The translations under genes were made by a program, and so were the position numbers. From Candidatus Enterococcus huntleyi (GTDB taxonomy: Bacteria; Bacillota; Bacilli; Lactobacillales; Enterococcaceae): a stretch of DNA of 64,000 bases. The notes beneath the pieces were generated by a model that had not been told where the DNA came from, ran no database searches, and was given only the letters and a program-made list of their open reading frames with translations. The stretch lies in the NCBI RefSeq assembly GCF_009933175.1, contig NZ_MAEJ01000007.1:1-64000 (forward strand), in the 5' to 3' direction. How positions within the stretch are numbered: position 1 is the stretch's first letter; each line of letters opens with the position of its first letter. Shown here in pieces: positions 30,203 through 39,410 of this stretch.

Positions 30203-31639
30203 TTATTTTCCTACCTTATCAACTGCTGTCAAATAAGCCTTATCATTGGCTAAAATTAATTTGCGAAGCGCCGCCTCTAGTGCTGTTGCAGTAGTATCAT
30301 CGACTTTTCCCGTCGCCGGATGTTTCACTGTTCTTTGGAAATCACTAACAGCTGCAACCGTTTTTTCATCAAAGGTTTGGCCGTTTGTATCATAATCCAA
30401 TGCCGCAAGTACCTTGTTCAGATTTTCTATCACTGGCGAGGTATCGCCTTTTTCCCATGTTCTCTCACGAGAAATTGGCTTCGAGTAAGCATATTCTGGA
30501 TAATCCGCTTCGATTGTGGGCTCAATTCCTTTTTTATGAATCCACTCCCCTTTCGGAGTCAACCATTTCATGACAGTCAATTTAATTTCGCTCTCCTCAT
30601 CAAGGCCACGTACTGTTTGGACAGTTCCTTTACCGAACGTTTTTGTACCTATAAGAGGAATCTCTGCTGATTCATTTAGAGCAGCAGCGAAAATTTCTGA
30701 AGCCGAGGCACTATAGCCGTTCACTAAGACAGCGACAGGCTCAGTTACCTTGAAGCCACCATCCAGCTGTTTACTTGCGACCGTTCCTGATTTATTACCT
30801 TCTTTATCTGAAAATTGAACAATCATTTTGCCGTCTTTTAAGAACATGCTGGACATTTCTTCCACTTGATTTAAGAGGCCACCCGTATTATCTCGCAAAT
30901 CAATAACGAATGCTTTCGCCCCATCTTTTCTTAACGACTGAATCGTTTCCTTCAATTCCTTCGCTGTGTTCTCGCCAAATGCTGAAATCTGAATGGATCC
31001 GACTGTTTTGTTCTTTTCATCAATCGTGCCCTTCACCGTGGTTTGTGGAATCGTATCGCGTTTCAACGTCACGACAAAACTTTCTTTTGCTCGCTGAATC
31101 GTCAACGTAACCTCAGTTCCTTTTTCTCCACGAATCGTCGAAACGACCTCTGATAACGTCTTTCCCTCAGTTGCTTGACCATCTACTTTTAAAATGATAT
31201 CTTCCGCTTTCAAGCCAACCTTTTCTGCTGGACTACCTTTCACTGGTGCCTCGGCAATCGTCGGTTGCTCATTTTTTATGGTCACTACCGCGCCAATTCC
31301 TTCAAAAGACCCCGCTAAACTATCCGTAAGATCTGTCGCTTCTTGACTATCTAAATAACTTGAGTAAGGATCATCTAAGGCTTCGGTCATACCTTTTAAT
31401 GCCCCTTCGATTAAGTCGTCCTTCTTGACCTCTTCCACATAGGAATCATTGATTTCGTCATAGAGTGCATGCACTTTTTTTAATTCATCTGTCTCCACCG
31501 CAGATTCATTTGCCTGATTTTTTTCTGCTAAATGAATTTCTTTTTGAACAATATAGACACTACCACCACTAATAATTCCTATACAAATCATAGAAACAAT
31601 ATATCTATTAAAACTAATAAATTGATTGTGTTTCGACAT
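30203..31639 (-). CDS. Carboxy-terminal processing protease (S41, CtpA-like)
   Basis: A 478-residue protease with an N-terminal signal anchor (about residues 12-32). ATG 31639 follows AGGAGG; the frame extends 28 codons upstream without support. A PDZ domain (about 100-180) is followed by the peptidase domain, with the nucleophile Ser in NGYSASASEIFAAA and the general-base Lys in TKTFGKGTVQ. A C-terminal peptidoglycan-binding domain (about 400-465; LAALDYDTNGQTFDEKTV) places it at the wall. It probably trims secreted or membrane proteins. Confidence 0.92.
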   Translation of the reverse strand: MSKHNQFISFNRYIVSMICIGIISGGSVYIVQKEIHLAEKNQANESAVETDELKKVHALYDEINDSYVEEVKKDDLIEGALKGMTEALDDPYSSYLDSQEATDLTDSLAGSFEGIGAVVTIKNEQPTIAEAPVKGSPAEKVGLKAEDIILKVDGQATEGKTLSEVVSTIRGEKGTEVTLTIQRAKESFVVTLKRDTIPQTTVKGTIDEKNKTVGSIQISAFGENTAKELKETIQSLRKDGAKAFVIDLRDNTGGLLNQVEEMSSMFLKDGKMIVQFSDKEGNKSGTVASKQLDGGFKVTEPVAVLVNGYSASASEIFAAALNESAEIPLIGTKTFGKGTVQTVRGLDEESEIKLTVMKWLTPKGEWIHKKGIEPTIEADYPEYAYSKPISRERTWEKGDTSPVIENLNKVLAALDYDTNGQTFDEKTVAAVSDFQRTVKHPATGKVDDTTATALEAALRKLILANDKAYLTAVDKVGK

Positions 31640-31826
31640 GTTAGTTATCCTCCTGTTTGTACAACTATAAAAATAGTACCACGTAAATTCCCCGAGTGAA
31701 AGACCAGCTTTCTCGATTCCCACATTTCATCTGTTATTCCCAAAATATTTCAGTCCATCCGCAAAAAACTTCACTCAGAGATGCGAAAAATTCTTACTCG
31801 GAAAAAATTTACTCTCCTCTTGCTTC

Positions 31827-31859
31827 AAAAAAAGACATTAGTCACAATGACCAATGCCT
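31827..31859 (-). terminator. Terminator downstream of the YozE-like gene
   Basis: On the minus strand AGGCATTGGTCA pairs with TGACTAATGTCT around a short loop, followed by seven T. Confidence 0.82.
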
Positions 31860-31865
31860 CATTTC

Positions 31866-32090
31866 TTATAATTGATTATTCTCAACATATTTCTCCCAGG
31901 TTTGATCAAATAAATCCATGTTAGGAAGATAGTCGACACTCAATTCCAAATACGAAGAAATCTCTTCATAATCCTCTGATTGTTTTGGAAACTGGATATC
32001 ATGGCTTGCATGATTGGCGAAACTCATCTCTGGATCATTTCTATGAGGTCCACGCAGTGTCATTAAATAATGATAAAAACTCCTTCTCAT
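31866..32090 (-). CDS. YozE SAM-like family small protein
   Basis: A 74-residue protein matching the YozE family. The N-terminus MRRSFYHYLMTLRGP is characteristic, followed by FANHASHDIQFPKQS and a C-terminal YLPNMDLFDQTWEKYV. The family has a sterile-alpha-motif-like helical fold and no established function. It follows the ypmS-like gene by 78 bp. Length is normal. Confidence 0.85.
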   Translation of the reverse strand: MRRSFYHYLMTLRGPHRNDPEMSFANHASHDIQFPKQSEDYEEISSYLELSVDYLPNMDLFDQTWEKYVENNQL

Positions 32091-32168
32091 TCTATCCCTC
32101 CAACTCTAGACAAACGATTCGTTCGTCTAGTAACTTGTTATAGATTTTCACTATTGACCATTCGAAAC

Positions 32169-32924
32169 TTACTCAGCTGATTCTTTTTGACTGTCATCTG
32201 GTAAATATAAACTAAAGCTAATCGAATCGTCAACTAAATTTATACGGTCAGCTTTCAAATACATACCATTTTGCATCCGGAATTGGTCCAAACGAATCAG
32301 TACCGTTTGTTCTTTGGCATCCACTTCCACCCAGTCTGGTAATTTATAATTCTTCTTCACCATATTCATGACATCTTTAATCGGTAAACCCAATGTGCCA
32401 ATCGACAGACTCTTCGCTTTCAATTGGACATTGCCGTTTTCCATCACATACGGTTCGAAATAGAGGTAAAAATTGACTGGCATACCGAGTACTTTAAATT
32501 CACCATTCAATAGTGCTTGGTTTTCCAGATAAAAGCTGTACTTAATATCAGAGTCTTTTTGAAAATCGCTTAAATAAAAATCAATTAATTGATTGACCTT
32601 TTCTTTTTGCGTGTTAATCGTCAAGACAGGCTCCCCTTGACGTTCTGTAATTGTGGGCGTCTCATAGCTAGGTTCTCTAAGTGAAAAGATGCGAGTTCCC
32701 AGAAAAATCCCTGAACCAATCACAAGACCCGCCAGCAGAATAAACGCAATTTTCCAGACATTTATTGGTGCTTTTTCAGTCTGAGTCATCTTCTGCTTAT
32801 TCGGACGATTCTGCTTCTTTTTTTCTGCCCCTTGAATATTGCCTTGTTTTTTGGCTTTACTTTTTTCTGCATTCGCTGTATTCGCGCGTTCTGCCTTCTG
32901 CTCTTGCTCTTTTTGATTATCCAT
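32169..32924 (-). CDS. YpmS family membrane-anchored protein
   Basis: A 251-residue protein. The first 50 residues are very rich in Lys, Gln, Asn and Glu, and one membrane helix (about 54-75) anchors a soluble outer domain. That domain resembles YpmS (DUF2140), with FYLYFEPYVMENGNVQLKAKSLSIGTLGLP and PDWVEVD in the middle. The function is unknown. It starts 1 bp after the YpmR-like hydrolase gene, as in B. subtilis, and the two probably act together at the envelope. Confidence 0.82.
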   Translation of the reverse strand: MDNQKEQEQKAERANTANAEKSKAKKQGNIQGAEKKKQNRPNKQKMTQTEKAPINVWKIAFILLAGLVIGSGIFLGTRIFSLREPSYETPTITERQGEPVLTINTQKEKVNQLIDFYLSDFQKDSDIKYSFYLENQALLNGEFKVLGMPVNFYLYFEPYVMENGNVQLKAKSLSIGTLGLPIKDVMNMVKKNYKLPDWVEVDAKEQTVLIRLDQFRMQNGMYLKADRINLVDDSISFSLYLPDDSQKESAE

Positions 32925-32925
32925 C

Positions 32926-33825
32926 TTACTCAGCCTCTTTTTCTAACCATTTCGATTCTGTCTTCGCTAATTGTTCGGTCACCGCATTCGCCATCAACTG
33001 ATAGCCTAAGTTGTTTGGATGAAAATGATCGTCCTCATATAACACATTATTTTTCACTGTATTGAGATTATCTTCTGCCGTGATTGAAGTATTACTATCA
33101 CTAGTTTCAATCCCCACCTCATTATTATAGCCTCGATAGAGCAAATCATTGATTGGAATAAAATAACTATTTCCTTCTTCTTCAACTGCTGCCTGCGTCT
33201 TTTCATTCCACTGATCAACAATTGTTTGCATATCCGTAATTTCTGGGAAATTTAGATAAAATGGGTTATAAATTCCCAAAACATAAATCGGTACCTGAGG
33301 ATTTAATTCGCGAATCTCTGCCAGAATTTCCGTCACTCGTTCTTGGTATTTCACTGAAGGTTTATCAAAAGTTTTCACAGATAAGCCAAAAATATTGGAT
33401 TGGATAACCTTCATTAGATCATTTCCACCCACTGTCACACTGACGATTGATGACGATTCAATGTTCTCTCTCAATTCATCATCCTTTTTAAGTCGTTTCA
33501 GTATTTGGTCGCTTCTCTCACCGCCTACACCAAAATTATCAATCTCAACGGAGGTTAACTTGTACTCTTCTTTCAACTGGTCGGCAACCAATGGAACAAA
33601 GCCCCCTTGTTGTGTTTGATCCCCTACACCTTGCGTCAATGAATCCCCGACTGCTGTATAGTGGATTTTTTCTTTCTTAGTAGAGGTTACTGTTGCTCGC
33701 CCTTGGCTTGCGATTAACAAAGGTTCTGATTTTGGGATGGTCATCGCTAAGCCAGTATAAGAAATGAGTGCCACAAACCCTATCGCTAAGAGTGGCCAGC
33801 CTATTTTTTTTATTCTCTTATCCAT
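32926..33825 (-). CDS. SGNH/GDSL-family hydrolase (YpmR-like)
   Basis: A lipase/esterase-like protein of about 299 residues with an N-terminal membrane anchor or signal (about residues 6-26). The SGNH blocks are visible: Ser in AVGDSLTQGVGD, Gly in NFGVGGERS, Asn in VTVGGNDLM, and Asp-His in YEDDHFHPNNLGYQ. I prefer ATG 33825 to the GTG six codons upstream, but neither has a strong ribosome site. It probably acts on an envelope lipid or polymer ester; the substrate is unknown. Confidence 0.88.
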   Translation of the reverse strand: MDKRIKKIGWPLLAIGFVALISYTGLAMTIPKSEPLLIASQGRATVTSTKKEKIHYTAVGDSLTQGVGDQTQQGGFVPLVADQLKEEYKLTSVEIDNFGVGGERSDQILKRLKKDDELRENIESSSIVSVTVGGNDLMKVIQSNIFGLSVKTFDKPSVKYQERVTEILAEIRELNPQVPIYVLGIYNPFYLNFPEITDMQTIVDQWNEKTQAAVEEEGNSYFIPINDLLYRGYNNEVGIETSDSNTSITAEDNLNTVKNNVLYEDDHFHPNNLGYQLMANAVTEQLAKTESKWLEKEAE

Positions 33826-33972
33826 TACTTCACGTCCATTCACTCGTTCACATTTGTATTATAGTAGCAAAAATTAAACCAAAAAGGTAGTTATTCTAGA
33901 AAAAATGCCTCCATCTACACGCGAATTTAAATATTTCTTTCTTTTTAACGTTTTTAAGCTGAACAAATAGAT

Positions 33973-34001
33973 AGAGTGTGAGACATCACGCCCCACACTC
34001 T
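33973..34001. terminator. Weak terminator-like hairpin after degV
   Basis: AGAGTGTG pairs with CACACTCT around 12 bases, just beyond the degV stop. No long T run follows, so the call is tentative. Confidence 0.4.
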
Positions 34002-34040
34002 CTACTCCATGTTATTTGCTATTTTTGATTTCTCGCGCAC

Positions 34041-34883
34041 TTAATCCGTGTAGTACATAATCGCAAAAGCGCCTTTTCCTGTATGTGTGGCAATCACAGG
34101 ATTGGTATGTAATACATAAATCGTCAAGTCTGGAAATAGTTCTTGCAATCCCGTTTTAAATTCTTCGACAATCGACAAGCCATCCGCATGAGAAATCCCT
34201 ATTTGTCTAACATTTCCTGATTTGCTTAACTCCGCCTTTAATTCACTAAACCATTTACTGAACGTCTTAGAACCACGTCCTTTGGCAACAGGAATTAACT
34301 TGGCATTTTCAAAATCCATTACGACACGCATGTTGAAGATATTGGATAAGAGACCCGTTGTCCGACTAATTCTGCCACCTTTAACCAGATTATTTAAAGT
34401 AGAAATTCCAATGAATAATTTAGTGTGGTCATGAACTTCTTGAATAACCTCTAGAATTTCCGAAATATCGGCTCCCGCTTTTGCTAATTCAGCCGCGCGA
34501 ATCACTTGGAAAGATAACCCTTGGTCAGTGAAATCACTATCAATAACTGTCACTTCTGTTTGCGACATATTTCCAGCTTGGCGAGCAGCTTCCACTGTTC
34601 CACTCAAACTTTTAGTCATATGAATAGAGATTACTTGACTACCATCTTTACCTAATTCATCGTACAATTCAACAAATTCGCCAATTGGTGGTTGACTGGT
34701 CTTGGGCAAAGCCTCTGCCTTTTCCATCATATCCATGAATTTTTCGCCGCCTAATGTCTCGTCATCGCGATACATTACGCCGTCGATCATAATCGACAAG
34801 GGCATCACATGGATATTTAAGTCTTCACAAATAGATTTCTCCATTGTACAAGAAGAATCAGTTACAATTTTTACATTTGCCAT
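34041..34883 (-). CDS. DegV family fatty-acid-binding protein (FakB-like)
   Basis: A 280-residue protein that binds one fatty acid; FakB members present it to the FakA kinase for phospholipid synthesis. The start is ATG 34883 (MANVKIVTDSS); the 17 codons upstream are atypical. Family marks are the N-terminal KIVTDSSC, the TSQPPIGEFVELY segment, HMTKSLSGTVEAA (loop with the ligand-binding Ser), IGISTLNNLVKGGRISR and HTGKGAFAIMYYTD at the C-terminus. It is divergent from the haemolysin III gene. Confidence 0.9.
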   Translation of the reverse strand: MANVKIVTDSSCTMEKSICEDLNIHVMPLSIMIDGVMYRDDETLGGEKFMDMMEKAEALPKTSQPPIGEFVELYDELGKDGSQVISIHMTKSLSGTVEAARQAGNMSQTEVTVIDSDFTDQGLSFQVIRAAELAKAGADISEILEVIQEVHDHTKLFIGISTLNNLVKGGRISRTTGLLSNIFNMRVVMDFENAKLIPVAKGRGSKTFSKWFSELKAELSKSGNVRQIGISHADGLSIVEEFKTGLQELFPDLTIYVLHTNPVIATHTGKGAFAIMYYTD

Positions 34884-35017
34884 CGCTTTATCACTCTTTC
34901 TTTTAAAGCTACCACATTTCGTGGTAGAATACACATAAGGTATTTATTCTGTTTTCAGTATAACAGAGAAGAAATTTTTTTTCATCAAATTAAATTCAAA
35001 CATAGGATGGTGATTAT

Positions 35018-35671
35018 ATGGAGAAACTCCACTTTAGTCGAAAATACTTAATTGTTAACGAAGTCTTAAATGCGGTCACCCACGGTATTGGTGCCGGACT
35101 CAGCATTGCTGGACTTGTTCTATTGATTGTCAAAGGCGCCCGTTTAGGCTCCTCTCTTCATGTGGTTTCTTATTGTCTGTATGGTGCCACATTGATTTTG
35201 CTTTTTCTGACATCAACCCTTTTCCACAGCTTAATTTTTACAAAGGCCAAGAAAGTCTTTCAAGTCTTCGACCATAGCTCCATTTTCTTATTAATCGCCG
35301 GTAGCTATACGCCATTTTGCCTATTAAGTATCCAAGGCTGGCTAGGTTGGACGTTATTTTTCTTAATTTGGACATTAGCCATCTGTGGTGTTGTTTATAA
35401 ATCACTCACGTTACACAAGAAGCAGACCGTTTCGAAAATATCGACATTCATCTACATCGTTATGGGCTGGCTTTGCCTGATTGCAGCGAAACCGTTATAT
35501 GATTCCTTAGGTATTGTGGGTATTTCTTTACTTGTAGCCGGTGGCGTCTCTTACACGCTAGGCGCTGCTTTTTATAGTCTAAAAGGAGTTCGGTTCATGC
35601 ATGTCGTGTGGCATCTATTTGTTATGCTAGGTGCAGGATTCATGTTCTTCTCAATCCTATTCTTTACCTAA
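35018..35671 (+). CDS. Haemolysin III family (PAQR) membrane protein
   Basis: A 217-residue protein with seven predicted membrane helices. The metal-site histidines and acids of the PAQR fold are in NAVTHGIGAGLS, TLFHSLIF, VFDHSSIFLLIAGSYTPF and FMHVVWHLFVMLG. The family (YqfA/HlyIII) is linked to membrane fluidity or lipid hydrolysis rather than proven haemolysis. A GGATGGTGAT segment precedes the ATG. A good terminator follows. Confidence 0.9.
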   Translation: MEKLHFSRKYLIVNEVLNAVTHGIGAGLSIAGLVLLIVKGARLGSSLHVVSYCLYGATLILLFLTSTLFHSLIFTKAKKVFQVFDHSSIFLLIAGSYTPFCLLSIQGWLGWTLFFLIWTLAICGVVYKSLTLHKKQTVSKISTFIYIVMGWLCLIAAKPLYDSLGIVGISLLVAGGVSYTLGAAFYSLKGVRFMHVVWHLFVMLGAGFMFFSILFFT

Positions 35672-35691
35672 TCACAAAAAAATCGCAAACA

Positions 35692-35735
35692 AATAAGTTG
35701 AAATCCGCAAATACTGTAGCGGATTTCAGCTTATT
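35692..35735 (+). terminator. Terminator after the haemolysin III gene
   Basis: A 17-bp stem (AATAAGTTGAAATCCGC with one mismatch to its partner) is followed by TTATTTTTT on the plus strand. It may also serve folA from the other side. Confidence 0.88.
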
Positions 35736-35820
35736 TTTTCTTGCTTTTTTTGATTGTTACACTTATTTTATACGGCTGTGTATAGTCATCTATTTTGTCT
35801 TACATGTTATTCCGAAATTC

Positions 35821-36360
35821 TTACTCCCCTGTTTCATTCTCGAGCTGTTGCTCCGTCTGAGTTTCAGTTTGGTTACTTCGATGGTAAGTTTCAAATTGGA
35901 ACGGATAAAGATTTTTTTCATCTTGCGCACCTTCGCTGAGACTGATTTGTGACCAGTTATCCCAATCAACTTCAGGAAAATAGGCATCTCCATCAAACGC
36001 ATGATGAATGACTGTTCGATATAGAACACTGCAATGAGGCAAAAACTCTTTATAAATCATTGAGCCACCAGCAACAAACGTAATCCCGTCATATTCTTTT
36101 TCATAAGCCAAAACTTCTGCCAATGAATGCATCACTTCGACCCCAGCTGCAACATACGTCTGGTCTCTCGTCAAAACAATCGTTTTTCTGTTAGGTAAAG
36201 GACGTCCGCCCATACCTTCAAACGTTTTTCGACCCATAATCAGAGTGTTACTCTCCGTCATTTGTTTGAAAAACTTTAAGTCACTTGGCAAATGCCAGGG
36301 TAGTTGATCTTGTTTGCCGATCAAGCCATTTTCATCCTGTGCCCAAATAGCTGCTAACAT
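35821..36360 (-). CDS. folA: Dihydrofolate reductase
   Basis: A 179-residue enzyme that reduces dihydrofolate with NADPH to support thymidylate and purine synthesis. Recognisable parts are MLAAIWAQDENGLIGKQDQLPWHLPSDLKFF (folate site with the catalytic Asp in LPSDL), MGRKTFEGMGGRPLPNR (NADPH site), VAGGSMIY and the late DGDAYFPEVDW. The last 16 residues, rich in Gln, Thr and Glu, exceed the usual length of about 160-165. It follows thyA by 21 bp, a common operon. Confidence 0.96.
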   Translation of the reverse strand: MLAAIWAQDENGLIGKQDQLPWHLPSDLKFFKQMTESNTLIMGRKTFEGMGGRPLPNRKTIVLTRDQTYVAAGVEVMHSLAEVLAYEKEYDGITFVAGGSMIYKEFLPHCSVLYRTVIHHAFDGDAYFPEVDWDNWSQISLSEGAQDEKNLYPFQFETYHRSNQTETQTEQQLENETGE

Positions 36361-36381
36361 ACAATCCCCTATTCTCGACTG

Positions 36382-37329
36382 CTACACGGCAATCGGTGCT
36401 TTTATTGTTGGATGTGGCTGATAATTCTCAACCTTGATATCATCCATAGTAAACTCAAAAATCGATTTTTTCTCAGAGTTTAGGACTAACGTTGGCAAAT
36501 CTCGCGCTTCACGGGATAGTTGCTCTTTCATTTGTTCAAAATGATTGGTATACAAATGAGCATCTCCCAAAGTATGAACGAATTCACCCACTTCAAGACC
36601 TGTTTCATAAGCAATCAAGTGGGTCAACAAGGCGTAACTAGCAATGTTAAATGGAACACCTAAAAATACATCCGCACTTCTTTGGTAGAGCTGACAGCTT
36701 AATTTACCATCATTCACATAAAATTGAAATAACGTGTGACATGGTGGCAACGCCATACTTGGAACATCTTCAGGATTCCAGGCTGAAACAATCAAGCGTC
36801 GAGAATTCGGATTGGTTTTAATCATTTCAATCACATCTTTAATCTGATCAATGAAGCCCCCGTCTTTTGTTTCCCAATGACGCCACTGATAGCCATAAAT
36901 ATGACCTAAATCACCATGCTTTTCAGCAAATTGCTCATCTTCAACAATCTTTTGACAAAAGTCAGCCAATTCTTTTTGGTAGGCTTCATTAAAATCTGCA
37001 TCGACTAAGCTTCGCCGACCGAAATCCGTCATATCAGGCCCTGTATAGTCTGAACTTTTTATGTAACGCTCAAACGCCCACTCATCCCAAATATGATTAT
37101 TATGCTGTAATAAAAAGCGAATATTTGTATCACCATGTAAAAACCATAGCAATTCACTTTTAATCAAGCCAAAAGGGACTCTTTTAGTAGTTAAAAGAGG
37201 GAAACCTTTTGCCAAATCAAATCGCATTTGATAACCGAACAAGCTATTCGTCCCCGTTCCCGTTCGATCCCCTTTAAAGTTGCCTTCTTCAATCAGCTTT
37301 TTCCCTAAATCTAAGTATGCTTGTTCCAT
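36382..37329 (-). CDS. thyA: Thymidylate synthase
   Basis: A 315-residue ThyA that methylates dUMP using methylenetetrahydrofolate. The nucleophile Cys is in [12 protein letters not shown] (about residue 198), preceded by [13 protein letters not shown], and the dUMP-binding [19 protein letters not shown] follows. It includes the 50-residue insert typical of Lactobacillus-type enzymes (about 85-140). It lies 15 bp after the ABC-F gene and 21 bp before folA. Confidence 0.97.
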   Translation of the reverse strand: MEQAYLDLGKKLIEEGNFKGDRTGTGTNSLFGYQMRFDLAKGFPLLTTKRVPFGLIKSELLWFLHGDTNIRFLLQHNNHIWDEWAFERYIKSSDYTGPDMTDFGRRSLVDADFNEAYQKELADFCQKIVEDEQFAEKHGDLGHIYGYQWRHWETKDGGFIDQIKDVIEMIKTNPNSRRLIVSAWNPEDVPSMALPPCHTLFQFYVNDGKLSCQLYQRSADVFLGVPFNIASYALLTHLIAYETGLEVGEFVHTLGDAHLYTNHFEQMKEQLSREARDLPTLVLNSEKKSIFEFTMDDIKVENYQPHPTIKAPIAV

Positions 37330-37344
37330 CCAAAGTTCCTCCTA

Positions 37345-39240
37345 TTAATTGTCAAACTCGCTAAGGTATTCCCATCTGTCCATTTTCTCTTCCAACAACT
37401 GCTCACTAGTCTCAATCGCTTTTTGAAGCTCCTGTAAACGAGTAAAATTATCACCTTGATGATTCATTTCTTCTTTTAATTCATCAATTTTGCTCTCTAG
37501 CTCCGCGATATCTTCCTCAATTGTGGCCCATTCTTTTTGTTCCATGTAAGACATTTTTTTCTTTTTGGTCTCATTTTTCACTTCACTTTGGGAAACGACA
37601 ACTGCTTTTTTCACTTTTTGCTCTGAAACATCCGCTGCTTCACTAGCTGCTAGGTAATCACTCATAGTACCAAAGTACGAATCTATCAGACCTTTTCCTT
37701 TGAAAACTAATAACTTATCAACCACTTTGTCTAAGAAGTAGCGATCATGTGAAACGGTAATAACCGCTCCCGGAAAAGTTCTGAAATAATCCTCTAAAAT
37801 CGTCAATGTCGCAATATCCAGATCATTAGTTGGCTCATCTAGTAACAAAACATTTGGTTGTTGAACGAGGAGTTTCAGTAAATATAGGCGCCGTTTTTCC
37901 CCACCAGATAACTTGCCGATGGTCGTTCCATGCATGAAACGAGGAAATAAGAAGCGTTCCAACATCTCCGCCACGCCAATTTGTCCGCCTTCTGTTTGTT
38001 GAACTTGCTCCGCCGCTTCCTGAAGATAGGCAATCAATCGTTGATTAGGATCCATTTCTTCATTTTGCTGCGTATAATAGGCTAGATGAACCGTCTCACC
38101 TATGGTATACACACCACTATCTAACTCAATCCGGCCAGCTAAAATATTCAATAAGGTTGATTTCCCAGCCCCATTTTGACCCGTTATCCCCAAACGCTCA
38201 CGAGATTGAATCAACAGTTCGAAATCCTTTAGAATGGTCAGCCCATCAATGGCATAATTGCCTTCTTTAATCTCTAAAACTTTTTTGCCTAGTCTCTGTG
38301 TGGCGATATTTAAATCTAAGTCGCCTTCTGTCTGAACTTGGTATAGATTTTCTTTTAAGTCTTCAAAACGATTAATTCGCGCTTGTTGCTTAGTTCCTCT
38401 TGCCTGAACCCCAGCTCTCATCCATGCTAACTCTTGCTTGTAGAGGCTTTTTCGTTTTTCTTCTTGTTCAACATTAACACGATCACGTTCAGCTTTTTCT
38501 ATGACGTAAGTTTCATAATTGCCTTTGTATTCATACAGCTTCCCAAAAGATAATTCGAAGATACGTGTCGTTACACGGTCCAAAAAGTAACGGTCATGGG
38601 TCACCATTACAACCGACCCTTGATAATGATTCAAGTAATTCTCAAGCCACTGAATAGCCGCATAGTCCAAGTGGTTCGTTGGTTCATCCAATAATAATAA
38701 ATCTGGCGCATCAATCAAAACTTGCGCGAGGCTCACCCGTTTTTTCTGGCCACCTGAAAGTTCACCAATTTTTTTATCTAATTCAGAAATACCTAATTTC
38801 TGCAAAATACTCTTTGCATTGGTATCTGTCAACCAGGCATCTTCTTTATTCATCTGTTCTTCTGCTTGCGCATATTTTTTTTGAATCTGAGGATCCTCTC
38901 CTCGCTGATCTAATTCAATTAAAGCTTCTTCATAACGTTTTACTACTTGAAGTAACGGACTATTTCCTTGGAAGACCGCTTCTAATACAGTTAGTGTCTC
39001 TTCAAATTCTTTATCTTGAGACAGATACCCCATCCGATAATCTGTTGGATAGAAAAGGCTAGGCCGATCTCCATCCCCTGTATCTTCTCCTGCTAGGATT
39101 TTTAAAAGACTCGACTTTCCTGTACCATTCGTCCCAATCAAGCCAATCCGATCCTTTTCATGAATGAGAAAAGAAATTTGGTCAAATAAGGTCTTTTCTC
39201 CATAAGTTTTAGTCAACTCGCTGACTTTAAATTCTTTCAC
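37345..39240 (-). CDS. ABC-F ATPase, Uup/YfmR type
   Basis: A 631-residue cytoplasmic protein without membrane segments. Two ATP-binding domains have Walker A GTNGTGKSSLL (about 37-47) and GQNGAGKSTLL (about 353-363), signatures LSGGQKKRVSLA and LSGGEKRRLYLL, and two LLLDEPTN motifs. A C-terminal coiled coil (about 560-631) marks the Uup/YfmR group, which acts at the ribosome or on branched DNA rather than in export. An antibiotic-resistance role is less likely. Confidence 0.9.
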   Translation of the reverse strand: MKEFKVSELTKTYGEKTLFDQISFLIHEKDRIGLIGTNGTGKSSLLKILAGEDTGDGDRPSLFYPTDYRMGYLSQDKEFEETLTVLEAVFQGNSPLLQVVKRYEEALIELDQRGEDPQIQKKYAQAEEQMNKEDAWLTDTNAKSILQKLGISELDKKIGELSGGQKKRVSLAQVLIDAPDLLLLDEPTNHLDYAAIQWLENYLNHYQGSVVMVTHDRYFLDRVTTRIFELSFGKLYEYKGNYETYVIEKAERDRVNVEQEEKRKSLYKQELAWMRAGVQARGTKQQARINRFEDLKENLYQVQTEGDLDLNIATQRLGKKVLEIKEGNYAIDGLTILKDFELLIQSRERLGITGQNGAGKSTLLNILAGRIELDSGVYTIGETVHLAYYTQQNEEMDPNQRLIAYLQEAAEQVQQTEGGQIGVAEMLERFLFPRFMHGTTIGKLSGGEKRRLYLLKLLVQQPNVLLLDEPTNDLDIATLTILEDYFRTFPGAVITVSHDRYFLDKVVDKLLVFKGKGLIDSYFGTMSDYLAASEAADVSEQKVKKAVVVSQSEVKNETKKKKMSYMEQKEWATIEEDIAELESKIDELKEEMNHQGDNFTRLQELQKAIETSEQLLEEKMDRWEYLSEFDN

Positions 39241-39320
39241 TCGTCCATTTCCTCCTCATTTCTTTCTCGCACATTGTACCATAAAATGCCTAGAACAAAC
39301 ACTCTTCATTTTCCTAAAAT

Positions 39321-39372
39321 AAAAGCATAGACTAACGAACAACCTAATGGTCATCCGTAAATCTATGCTTTT
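39321..39372 (-). terminator. Terminator after the antiporter gene
   Basis: AAAAGCATAGA pairs with TCTATGCTTTT around a long loop; on the minus strand T-rich sequence follows. Confidence 0.75.
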
Positions 39373-39410
39373 TATGCGCACTATTTATTTGGTTTACATC
39401 AAGTAAATCC

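Noticed and set aside
35018-35671. Haemolysin III as a virulence toxin
   Set aside because: The family is a widespread PAQR membrane protein in harmless bacteria, and the name is historical.
37345-39240. ABC-F protein as an antibiotic-resistance determinant
   Set aside because: The C-terminal coiled coil and overall form fit the housekeeping Uup/YfmR group; there is no leader peptide or other resistance gene.
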